64,000 nucleotides of DNA, taken from assembly GCF_002078875.1 (NCBI RefSeq), contig NC_034411.1, positions 985,410-1,049,409 on the forward strand, read 5' to 3'. Positions 50,975 through 62,300 of this stretch are shown in pieces. Origin of the DNA: Numida meleagris (taxonomy: Eukaryota; Chordata; Aves; Galliformes; Numididae). Numbering within the stretch: the stretch's first letter is position 1; each line of letters starts with the position of its first letter. The position numbers and the translations under genes were made by a program. Under the pieces are notes generated by a model that did no database searches, was not told the DNA's origin, and saw nothing but the letters and a program-made list of their open reading frames with translations.

Positions 50975-53900
50975 GTCTGAGACTGCCCACGTCGTTACTG
51001 TGCTTTAAATTGGATTGAATTTATACTGATCTGTAGAGGCCTGCCACAAAAAGTCTCATTTTTAAGACATAAAGTTGATAAAAGTTTTTTGCCAGTGGTT
51101 GGAAAGTTTAACGGAGTGTTTGAAAGTGTGTTTATAATATTAAAAAGATCGTTTTATGATGTTCATAGTCCTTAGTGTTTGACCTTAACACAGTCCAAAG
51201 AACCCTTCAGTAACACATCTAATGGAATATTTTTTTTCTTCTACTTTCCCTTTAATTATTTTTATATATTTCCTTTTTTTGACTTCTCAGAAGACTTCTG
51301 TTTTATGTTTTAATGACTTCTGTTTTCTATTCAATTGCACCGTGTTAGTGCCCTGTGATTTTCATGTATCTCTAGAATACTGCCATTAAAGTGCACATAA
51401 ATTATGGTGGATTGTTTTGAGGGAAATTACTCATTTGAACTTCTAATAATGAAAGCGTATTTTACCTTCTTTAAGTGGAAAGTATCCTTTCCTGAAGCAG
51501 CGATCCTCTACCTTGCTGGCATAGAAGAATCTCTTTTTAGGAAAATAAAATCAGTTAATGCAAAAATAAAGGCACACTCATGTTATGGCCTTCCCTCTCA
51601 TGCCAACACGTCTGTTAAATTTATTTAAAACAAGAGCTTTACTTCTCCCTTTACTAATGTTAGGTGCTAATGTACCCTTAGAAAATCAAAGTGCATTTTT
51701 TACACTTTTACATCGCCACGAAATGCAACCGGATAAAATGAAATCCATTCCGGAGAGATTAATGTTACAGTGATAATGCGCAGGATGAAACAGAGAGACT
51801 AAACCCCTGATTTTTCTTAAAGCCGTGATCACTCCTAAGAAAGGGAAATGTTGACTGATGAAACGAGCAAATTTAATGCAAGAATCAACAAAGTATATGT
51901 GTGTCCTTCCCACGGAGGAACACACAGTGTAATAGAAATGGCACCTGCATATCTCTTCGCGGTATATTCTACCCACTTCCTCTAAATGTAAGCTGGAGAA
52001 TAAATACACAGTATGCACGCTGTTTAATCTATAATGCATCATACAACATCATACAAGAAATGCACCTCACTTTTTAGGTAATCACCATGACATAATTTAT
52101 TTCAAAAGAGATCACAGCGCCACAGCTGTTACCGGTGATTTAGTAATTGAATGAGCAGCAGCATTTTATACATACTCATATTTATTAAAACCCTTCAGAA
52201 GCATTAGAACACATTTCAGTCCCATGGAATGAATGAAAAACATATCTTTAAAGGGGCAGCGTAGACTTTGTTTTATGTTTATTGGCGATTGCAGTATGGT
52301 CAGATGTCATAGCCAGTCACAACTCACTGTAACTCAAGCAAACAAAATGTGCATATCGACTTCTACCCACAGCATTATATACTTTTTTTTATCATCATCA
52401 TTACTGTAATGTTCCCGTGTCATTTTATGTAATAATCTGAGCGTGTATACATGTACATGGATAATAGGCATGTGCACATTCCTAATACGTGCTCCTGTGT
52501 TTGTATATCTCTATATCTATTGATTTAGTGTTTATACAGTATTAAGACTGCTGCAATATTTTTCCCCTGCATTTCTTCAGTAACATCTCTATTTTTCAAC
52601 TTCAGGAGGGGTTGGTGGTTTTATGCGCAGTACATATGGTTAGAATTGGTTCCTGCTGTGGATTATTTCCATGATAGGAGAATAACTGACAGCTAATTGT
52701 TTTAAGAGGAGGGTCTCATTAAAATGTATACATTTGTGCAGGAGGCGTGTTGCTCTAGTTGCCCTACAGACGCGAGAGACAGAAGTATTAGGTAATCTCC
52801 TTTATCAAACTACACTGACAGAGCTAAGAAAAGTGTCCACTATTGTCAACTGCATCAACTGAGTAAACAAAACGTTTTCTTTTTCCTAGTGTGCCCTCCT
52901 CCCCTTATAGTTTTATGCCCATTGGATTTTAATATAATATTTTCTGTGTGGATGCAGCACATGCCAGAATCTGCACTGCTGGCTGTAATGAATTAGGTGC
53001 TGCTTTGTAAGCACTGTGGCAGAGAGGGATCTAAAGGAGGGATTTGAGAGAGGAGATTGTGGCCTTGCAGTCTGGGACTTGTCATAACTATCGAAGATCT
53101 CTAGGCTGCCAGTGATGCATTAACATGTGAGTAGATGGATGGGGAAGAGGCAGAGTTGTGAAATTCCATCAAAGAGAGGGCTCAATGCTTCAGTTTCTGG
53201 TCGTGATGCCAGGGAAGCTGCTGGGGCGATTCAAAGAAAGTCTTAATGAGTTCATAATGATGGATAAGGAGTGTTAGAGCTTTGTTTCAGGACATAAGGA
53301 TTCTGGTTTGGGGTGAGGGCTGGGAAACCACTGCAGTAACCCGAGGTGTGGGGAGTTGCAGAAACTGCCAAGGTGTTCCAAGACTTCAGACCTTTGATAC
53401 CTGGTCTCGAGACTCTTAGAAGGTACTGTTTTCCTGGAAGTGCTAACTCCTCAAAAATTGGGAGCAGTAATAGCATTTTTGTTTGTGCTCCTAAAATCTC
53501 AAGTGTGCAAAACCAGTAGCTTCTTTAAAAAGGCTAAGCCCTAAACCCACGTGCTAGGCCTGAGGACTGTTGAGGTTTGGGTTTCAATCCAGAGAGAAAT
53601 GCTGTTGTTTATCTGACAGATAACACTCCAGTGTGTGCATATGTATATACTTAGGCACGGCTGTATCTTTTAGAGTTATCAAACATTTATTTTCAGCCCT
53701 AAATGTTCTGTAACTTCACTTACTCTCACAAACTCCTCTCCCAGGGACAAATGCTTCTTGCAGGGAGCGTGGCTGCTGGCTGAGACTGCAGTCGCTTCCC
53801 TAAATACGTGGGGCCCTGCGGGGGCAGGCTCTGCTCTTGTTCTGGATAGGTACAGCTTTGACATGCAGCCTGTTTTGAAAGGAATGGCCCAAGACAAAGT

Positions 53901-54956
53901 AAGCGGTCTACAGAGAACTGGTGTTTGCCATTCGAATAGTTCTGGTGCAGCCTGTTGCTCTTGCTTTAAAACCAATTGATAGTATTCTAATAGTGGCAGA
54001 AGTATATTCACTTCTCTTTAACATGGACTTGGCTTCTCATCGTGACTGTTCTCCTGGCCAGTTCCCTTGCTGCTGCTTTTAGCTCCCTTGTGACAGAGGG
54101 CTGTGGTTTAGCAGAGTCCAGCAGGTGATGGTGTGGAACTGGGAGAACTTTTTGATAAACGCTTTATCACTTCTGATGTAAACAGCTCCAGGGGTAAATC
54201 CATTTACCAGCATGCAGCCTGAATTTGTGGTTGGCAAAGTATCCAAGCAAGATAATGTATATAGTGTAAAGCAAGTAGCAATGTGAAGGACTCAGTCCCA
54301 GGTGCAGGCTGGTACAGTGGAGTCAAGCAGATTTTGAGATGTTTCAATTGTGGTTTTTCTTTGTTGCTGTTTTATATGTATATCTTTTGCAGGTGCCATA
54401 TATGTTTATATATATTCATAAATCCTTGGCAATTTTAAATTAGGGTGTTTGTTACCTTTTTTGTTGTTGCTGTTAGATAGATGCACACTGATTTTTGTAC
54501 TCAGAGGATTTATTCAACTTAACTCTGTAATTGCTAACAATATATGAGCTCATTATATTACAATTTGGTACAGTTAGCACCAGCTGTTATGGAGTTAATG
54601 GCAGAGCTGGTGGAAAATGACACAGTGCATAATACATTTAACATGGATTTAATAATAATGACATGAAAAAATGTATTTTTTTTCTGAATCATTGCTCCTG
54701 CTAAATTTTAAAATATCATATTGTTATTTTGTCAGCATGACAACTGAAGGCCTTGCTTGTTTTGACAAGTTATGCTACCTGACAAGAAAGGCTCTGCACT
54801 TCGTACCTGGTGCAATGATTTTACAACTCGTTTGAATCAGTCTGAATGTAGAAGTTCTAGAGTTTTTTTTAAGTTTTGTGACTGATGTGGGGGAAAATCT
54901 GTCCAAGTGGGGTTTGGGTTTAGTATGACTCTTAGGCATACCAAAATGTGGTTTTG
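50975..54956. other. non-coding unique sequence, 4 kb
   Basis: No gene supported. Stretches about 51390-52100 and 54500-54760 are unique, AT-rich without long homopolymers, and contain TAAT words and an E-box (CAGCTG near 54584). That is typical of, though not proof of, conserved enhancers. Frames of 110 and 118 codons on the minus strand have no recognised domain. Confidence 0.45.
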
Positions 54957-55040
54957 TTTTATTTTATTTTATTTTATTTTATTTTATTTTATTTTATTTT
55001 ATTTTATTTTATTTTATTTTATTTTATTTTATTTTATTTT
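54957..55040. repeat. (ATTTT)16 pentanucleotide microsatellite
   Basis: Four T followed by sixteen perfect ATTTT units with no interruption, preceded by an imperfect TTTTG unit. Perfect arrays of this length are usually polymorphic. A small frame reading through it gives a repeating Phe-Ile-Leu-Phe-Tyr pattern, which is an artefact of the repeat. Confidence 0.98.
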
Positions 55041-56090
55041 CTTGCCAGAGTGGAGTGGGGGGGATAACTGTGCAGGTGCAGCCCAGACTTCATTGCCTCT
55101 ATAGAGCATGGCAGGTTTGACAGACATGTTGGCTGAGACATCATCCCTCAGCTCCACCTCTGCTCGCAGGACCTTTCATCTCACAGGAAGCCCTCCTGAA
55201 CTCAACAGGAAGAGGTCTTTGCAGATAAAACTTGTAAATGCACACTGCTTATTGCTGTGCATCTCGCAGACCTGGGTTCATATTTACACTGTGCACTGCT
55301 GTTTTTAATTTCATCCTCACAAAAGAAGAGTCTGGTTTAGGAAAGCCTAAAAAGCAGTGAAATCACTAAAGAACAGTTTTGCCAAGTGATAGCACTTGTA
55401 CGAGTGCATTTGCTTCGAGAAAGCAAAAGTAGATGTTTTGAAAAGCAGACAAGTCCTGCAATATCTTCACCTCCCTGTGAGAAGTTGCACGAGATTCTTT
55501 ATCACTATTGTTCTAGAATGATTCCGTAGTCACTTAGTTGAACTATTTTTGTGTCTCTCTCCTCTTTTTTTCTTTCTCCTCCTTAGCTCTCCTTACCCAT
55601 ATCCTGGAGGTATTTGAATGGCTGTGACGCGATGGCTCTTGTATTGCCCTGAATGTGGCAAGATTTGTGACTTTCCTAATAAGCTGTGACAGTATGTTCC
55701 ACATCTATGGCCCTTCTGCCAAAAAATCTTGATTTCCTATTCCTTCCAAGCACTGCTGTTGTTCCTTTAAAATGTTATTATTACTCATGATAGCATTTGC
55801 ATTGTTGGAAACCCAGGCATTAAAAAATCATGAAGTAAGGCTGCAAATCACCTGACTTTTTTTTTTAATGAATACATTGTTGATCTTTTTTTTTTTTTCC
55901 TCTTGCCTTTATTTTTTTTTTAACCTTCTGAAATATACACTCAGGTCAGAGTTTCATTTCTATGAAACCAGGAATGCTGAAAGTTTCCTATTTTTTTTTT
56001 TTTTTTCGTTTTGCTTCATTTTGAAAGGCAAGTTATGATAACAAGATTCCAGCTAGGCACTGTAGGTCAGCGTGGCCCTTTGCAGGGGAG
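55041..56090. other. non-coding sequence with clustered T runs
   Basis: No gene supported. Between about 55855 and 56010 there are four or more T runs of 9-17 bases, some with single interruptions, just left of the CR1 3' end. No functional assignment. Confidence 0.5.
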
Positions 56091-56140
56091 CACAGGATCA
56101 CAGAATGGTTGAGGTTGGGATGGACCACTTGGGATCGTGG
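56091..56140 (-). mobile_element. very short CR1 LINE 3' terminus, antisense
   Basis: GGATCACAGAATGGTTGAGG followed by TTGGGATGGACCACTTGGGAT matches the reverse complement of a CR1 3' end (tail octamer, then the AACC-rich 3' untranslated region). Only about 50 bases are recognisable. The right boundary is uncertain because the sequence passes into the CpG-rich patch without a clear edge. Confidence 0.7.
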
Positions 56141-56360
56141 AGTCCCAGCGGGAGGTTCCAGCCATGCAGTCAGCGGGAGAGGTCCTGTGCGGAAAGGCCG
56201 AGTGCTCTTTGCCGCAGCCTCATCCTGGCGTGACGCGGTCGGCGCTGAGCACCGCGGGCCGGGAGTTTGGATCGTTCTTCAGAGCTGCATTTCCAGCAGC
56301 TCATCCTCTGAAGCGGGCAGGCTGCCACGTTCGGGACAAGCGGGAGCTCTATTCGCGTGG
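56135..56360. other. compact CpG island-like patch
   Basis: I counted 21 CpG in about 225 bases, roughly nine per 100 bases, with clearly elevated GC, in an AT-rich neighbourhood. CpG density stays above background until about 56700. Frames of 83 and 88 codons on the plus strand cross it without a known domain. It could be an unmethylated regulatory element, the promoter of an unannotated transcript, or the 5' remainder of the adjoining CR1 insertion. I did not recognise CR1 protein signatures in it, so the last is less likely. Confidence 0.6.
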
Positions 56361-58732
56361 AGAAGTTTTCAGTGACATGAAGTCATAGCATCAGAATTAA
56401 AAAAAAAAAATGGCCCTTGCCAGAGACGGAGGGGGTTCGGTTTGGCTCTGCTGAGATAGATTTCTAACTATGTTTTAATTAGCTTGGTGCATGTTTTCAT
56501 TTGTCATATTGTGCCAAGTACCTCTAGTATTAGCGAACTGAAGAACACGACGCGAGTTTGCACTTAGGTTAAAACGATGCCACACGAATGAGAGGAAATA
56601 ACTGTAATGTATTTGAAACGCGACTTAGGGGAAATAACTATAATGTATTAATATTTGTGTTCTATTGTGTAGGTCGTGGAAGTTGGGTTAATCTGAAACG
56701 GCACTTCGTAGAATTGCGAGTGCTGTCTGACTCCTTCATACAGTGGATGGGGAATCGACAAAGGCCTTGTCTGGAAAGCCAGGAAATCTGCATTACAATA
56801 TAACGTTTCCTGCTGAGAGGGGTCCTCTAAAGCAGGGGGAAAAATACTCAGTGCTTCAATGCCACTCCCTGTTATTTGCATGGGAATGCAGTTGCCTTTC
56901 TGTGCTGCCAGGAATAGAGAATAAGGGGCATTTTTACTTCTGTCGGTGAATGCAGCACTTGTAGAACATTTGGGCCATTTTAGGGGACCTTTAGAGCGGA
57001 CCGGGTTCCACATCTGGGATGTTGGGGTTTAGCTGCAGCAGGATTCGTGCGGTGGTGACGAGGGATCATGGTTAAAATCATTCTGGACGGGGCACAATCT
57101 CTTGGTGCTCACGGTCCTGGGATGCGGAGGTGCACGGATGGCCCATCTCAGAAAGCAAACCAGCCAGGCATTTCATACGTTTGTTTCTAATTTTGCCACC
57201 CTTCTGTCTATAGCCTGTAGCATCACCTGCTTTTCCAAGTCACAGCCCATATAGAAAGCTTGGGTTGACCTTCGTACCGTGAGCCACTTTCACCCTTTAG
57301 CAGTGAAAGGTGTTCCCAGTCACAGATCGCTCTGCCATCTCCTTTGCATTCCTGAGTTTATTTACTTATTTTTACATAGCCCAATTCTCCCAGGTGAGAA
57401 AAGGCTGAAATAACTGTGTTTCTACCCTCAAATACGTGAAACCCAGCCGCTGTTTTATTTGTCTTCAGAAAAAATACCGGAAGTCACGTTGTCCAATTCC
57501 CCTCGTCCCCTGTGACCAAGTCGTTCGTGGGAATTTACATTAAAAAATTTTGCTGCTTCTTGTTTTGAAGATGCAATTGCGACCCTTGAAATAGGGCCAT
57601 TTCTGTAACTCAGCGGTAGGAGCCTGACTTCAGAATTCCTCACATTGCTTCTAAGAATGAAGCTTGTGATTGCCCTAGTTAGGCGGACACTGAGTATGTT
57701 TATATATAAATGGATTCATTGCTATTCATGTTTTCAGATTCTTGAACGCTTTTAAAAGATGTTCCGCAATATTCCTTTGAAGAAATAGCACTCTCAATAA
57801 AAATGTTGGAGCTATAAATGGAGATAATCTTCCACAATTCTTGTCTGAAAAGCACAGAGAAAAGAATGCTGTGTAAATGCAAGCGTGCCTCAGACCTCTG
57901 GATTGCTTCACAGCTCGGAAACCTTTACCTCTGTAGCGCGGCAGCAGTGATTTGGAAGGGTATTTTAATTTTTGGCATGCGCATCATCACACCAAGTGAC
58001 GATAAAGAAGATTTAGTTCTTGGCTATTATATTCTAAGCAGGCTACCAGTATGTCTTTGTGAATCGGGTGCGTCTCCCTGCCAGCACATATTCCAAACGT
58101 GCATTATGTTTAACTGACGTTTGTAAAAGTATATCTTTTTTTTTTTTTTCCTTCGTATTGTGCTCTAGAAGATGTTTCTTCTCTAAATTTTTGTATATTG
58201 TTTTCATTAAATGAGACTGGAAACGTTATTTTACAAACCTGTGCTTGTCATGTGGCCGGTAATATAATAAATAATAGTATTTTAAAAGATATTTATTGAA
58301 CGTGGCATAGGATAAGTCACCCCCTGAGTTTCTTAGTAGAAAATTAAACTGTTGTGAATTAAGTAATAGAAGCCATGAATTCTTCCCCATAAAAAAAAAC
58401 AAACACAAGCAACAAAACCAGCTTAAATATAGTAACTAGATTGCACTCAAAAATGCAAACCAGTTTTGTTTAATTAAAAATACATACGTACAAACTTTAA
58501 ACTTCGGAGCGTTAAAGGATTGCGGATTTGCACGTAGACAGCATATGACTCTCTGGGGCATTTACAGAGCTACGTTTCCCAAACTGGTCTATCAATTTAT
58601 TTCAAAACTATTAGAAAACTAAGCAAAAAGTATGTGCATCTATTTATGTGTGGATGCATGGCGCCCACAGTGTATTTGTAAGCAAACGCATATGTAATAT
58701 GCATATGAGCATACTGAATGTTTTCATAAATA
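56361..58732. other. non-coding unique sequence
   Basis: No gene supported. A 121-codon minus-strand frame (56648-57013) has no recognisable domain. At 56587-56650 GAGGAAATAACTGTAATGTATT is nearly repeated 42 bases later as GGGGAAATAACTATAATGTATT. Another T run is near 58136-58150. Confidence 0.45.
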
Positions 58733-58750
58733 TTCAGATTATAATCTGAA
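58733..58750. repeat. perfect 18-base palindrome
   Basis: TTCAGATTATAATCTGAA is its own reverse complement. It sits in an alternating-purine/pyrimidine, AT-rich stretch (58685-58790) with several ATGCATAT-like words and, downstream near 58773, a perfect octamer ATGCAAAT, the POU-factor site. This is consistent with a regulatory element, but composition alone makes palindromes more likely here. Confidence 0.9.
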
Positions 58751-59301
58751 ATATACACAGTACACATGCATTATGCAAATATCTGTGTATTCTATGTCAG
58801 ATAGATAGAAGTGTGACCACTGTGAAACAGAAAGCATATGGCATCTCAGTTCTGCTTAATATTGTCAGGCTCAGGAGTTAATTTAGGACACTTGATGTGA
58901 ATGCTTATTATTTTTTTTTTTTGCTTATGGCATGTCACATTTTGGATGATGCGTAACCACATCGGCAGAAAAATACATTTAAATGTTTTGGATTTGTCAG
59001 TGGGAGTTTTGTCAGCTAATAAAGACTGTGTATTTTGGCCCTAACTCTGTTAAAAATAAATTACTTTTTTTTTCTTTTTTTTTTTTTTTGCCTAATGTAA
59101 AATTAAAATGAATAAACATCATAAAGCTCAAACCTATCCTAGTGGCTGTTTCAAAATTCCAGAGATGTGGCACTAGGGAACAGCCATCATTCCAGTGCAA
59201 AATGTGCCGAGCTATTTTCAATGGAAAATGAAGAGCAGAAATAGAAGACTGAAATAACAATAGGCTGATTGCTTTCTTCTTCTTTTTCCTTTTTTTTTTT
59301 T
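58751..59301. other. non-coding sequence with T-rich tracts
   Basis: No gene supported. T-rich runs at about 58911-58921, 59065-59090 and 59280-59301 lead into the small N gap. The intervening sequence is unique. Confidence 0.45.
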
Positions 59302-59307
59302 NNNNNN
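59302..59307. other. short assembly gap or ambiguous bases, 6 N
   Basis: Six N between a T run and a (TG)7 run. The placement suggests a length-uncertain simple repeat that could not be resolved in sequencing. Confidence 0.99.
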
Positions 59308-59321
59308 TGTGTGTGTGTGTG
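59308..59321. repeat. (TG)7 dinucleotide repeat
   Basis: Seven TG units directly after the 6-N gap; the true array may be longer because its left edge is unresolved. Confidence 0.95.
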
Positions 59322-62300
59322 TTTTGTTTAACATTGCATTAAAGAGAACAACCGAGTTTCTGCATTTTTCCTATTTTCTTGTCATGGACATATTAGCATT
59401 ACATGATGCATACTAATTATAAAGTTGGCTGTAACAAGAGTTCCTCTTGTGAATCCATTTAAGAACTGATTGTTTACTATCTTTTTCTGTAAGTATAAAA
59501 TTTTAATTATGCCACTGACAGGAACTGTGCGTGATACAGTGCTCTACATTTATCACTGGGAGAGGGCCAGTTGCAGAGCTGTTTGACTTTGGAGAAATCC
59601 TGATGCGCTTGCAATGTTGAGCAGCAGGTGCCACATTATTATGTACAGAAAAGCAATTAGGAAGCATATTGGATGAATGGGGAGTGCATTAATATTAGCA
59701 AGTACATTTGTCAGTGGTTTTGATGCGAGTCTTTTTCTTTTCTTTATGCAACATTAAGATTGTGGCTCTCATAAATTCTCCCCTTAAATTGCCATCTGTT
59801 CCCTTGTCATGCAGTAGTGAGGTAGAGAAAAGTTTTCTTGACAAAATGAAAAGAATTTCTTTTATTTAAAGTAGAAGCAAAGGAGCCTAGACAAAGTGGG
59901 AGAATTGTAGGTTATGCAATAGAGATTTGTATGTGTTAAGTAATTACTGTTGAATGTAACATTAACTATGGAACAGTCAGGGTTTTTTTTTTTTTTTTCT
60001 TCTGCCCCTTCTAGATCTCAGTTTTTCAATGATTTCACGTGTTTGTAGAATATGGCATGAAAGAGTTTTAACCCAATAGTACAAAGGGTGGATGGTCCCA
60101 ACTGGATGTCTGTGCTGCGGAGCTTCGGTGGGGATCAGCGCGTCCTGTTGAGGTTTGACTCCTGTGGGCCCCACTGCCCACACCTCAGGTTGCTGCAGGG
60201 CAGCTTGGACTGAGCATCAGCCCCCAGAACTGAACCCAAAGGGGTGTCCATGTGGGAGCATGCTGCTCACGGTGCTCAGCCCCGTGCCAGACAGGAGCTT
60301 TGGCACCAGCTGGTGGAGGTGCAGTGGGAATTGCATCCGAGCTGTCCGCAGGGCAGTCAAGTGGCAATGATCCTGTACTGCCATCCTCAGTGCCAGAGGG
60401 ACAGTGTCAGAGCTGTGACCAGGTTTGGAAGCCGTGGTGGCCAGGCAAACTGCTCACGGTCTGAAGGCATTCAATTATGTATCAAACACTTTCTTTTAGA
60501 GTGGGACTTGTTTCATGGCAATTTCAAGACTTCTGCTTATTCTTCTGGCAAGGATATTTGTCTTAGGGGAAGATTGGCATGTGTCTTTGAGAAAGTAGCT
60601 ACCTTAACAGAATGATTGGAAAACAAAAGCAGTAACAGGCAGAAAACAGTTTTTTAAAATGCTGGCACAACAAAAGTACAAATGTTTTTGTGGAGTCACA
60701 TATTTCAGGGTCGCTTTTTTTCCTGGGAAGACAATGGAGGAGGGAATTAACCCGTACCACTCTACTATGTACGTTGCCTTTGTTTTGTCCCTCAGTGGAA
60801 ATGTGTTTATTTTGGTGATTGCAAGTTGATCCGCGGCTGGAATTGCTTCTGATCCAGACAGGACAAGACCAGTACAAAGACATCATCTCCTGACAACCGA
60901 TGTTTTCATATGCAGTTCCATTTTCTGTGTGGGAGTGCACATGTTTGCGCTTATGAAGAAAGAGAGTGGTTCTGCCTGTTTGGGTTACCCACTCTTTTTC
61001 TGTGCCAGCTGGCACTGATAGGCATTAGTGTCCTAAAGTATGTTCCAAGAAAGAAAAAAAAAAGTGCAGTGGCAGTTCTGGCAGATAGCTTGAGTCAACC
61101 AGTCCTACTTCTGTAGTGGAACTTAACATCTTTTCCTCCTTCTTCTTTGCTCGTCTCACTGTTGAGTAATCTCTTCAAAGCCCAAGACAACCTGCTTTAG
61201 AAACGCTAGGAAGTGAAGAACGAGCAGCGTGAGCTACAACGAGCGGCAGCAGCTCCAATGGAGCTCTGTGGTCAGATGGTGACGTAAGGGTGTTCTGCGG
61301 GAGTAGCCCCGACTCTTTGGCCTGGTCCTTAACTATTTCTGTTCTCACGTTGACTAATCATGAAAGAAACAGGCTGTTCTTCCTGGTAGTGTCTGTTCCT
61401 ATCATCCCTGGCTGTAGGGGGCCATTGCCAGAGTGATCCCTCTCCTGGGATGCCAGTCTAGCCCTGCGCTGTTCCCTCTGAAACAAGTCCGGATCAGTTT
61501 GTGCCATTGCTTCAGGCTGTTCTTTTTTTCTCTGTCTTTGGTCACAATTAGCCTACCTCACAGGTTGTTTTTCCAACATGTCCTCAACCGGTACCTAATC
61601 TTATCACACCATAAGGCTATTCGCTCCCCTTCTGTTCCCGTTTTTTTTTCAACAGCATCTTTTTCTCACTCTCTGGTGTATTGTTTCTGTCTTCTGTCAA
61701 CACACGGTAACAATTCTTACTCTTTCTGTATGCATTCCTGCTGCTCTCGATATCATTGCTAATATCTGATTTTTGTCGTCTTCTCGTGTAGTTGCTTTTT
61801 CTCTCCCATTTCACAGGAGATCCCCACCCATCCTGCTCTTCCCGCGCTGCCGTCAAACCTCCCATACTCCTTTCTGTATCTTCCTTGCACCCAGCGCACT
61901 GCAGCCCCTTCGGTTCAGATACAGCTCATCATACATGAGCAGATTGCATCTGTTCAAAAAAGAGCCCCAATCCACACGGTGTTCATTTAAACAGCATTGA
62001 TAGTAGTGAATTCATTTGAGATTCATATGGATGTCATATACTGTGAGTTACAGCGTAAGCATCAGTTAATGGACACTCGCAGTAAAGTGTTCCCTATCAA
62101 ATAATACATCACTGAGCTACATGAAGTGGTTTATGTATTTTTTTCTTCTTCTGTGATTTCATGAAAGCTAAGGAAGGTATCTAACAGTATGATTGCCTGG
62201 CCTTGTAGGATATTTCTTTAGCAACCAGCATTGCTTAATGTTTTATTGATGTATTTTTAAATAATTTATCTTTAAACCTTTGTTTAATGGATGTATTTTT

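Noticed and set aside
54907..55104. 65-codon frame with Phe-Ile-Leu-Phe-Tyr repeats
   Set aside because: It is the translation of the (ATTTT)16 microsatellite.
60155..60615. Overlapping plus-strand frames of 70-123 codons in a GC-richer patch
   Set aside because: Several frames and both strands are open at once, none has a domain that I know, and no splice structure was evident.
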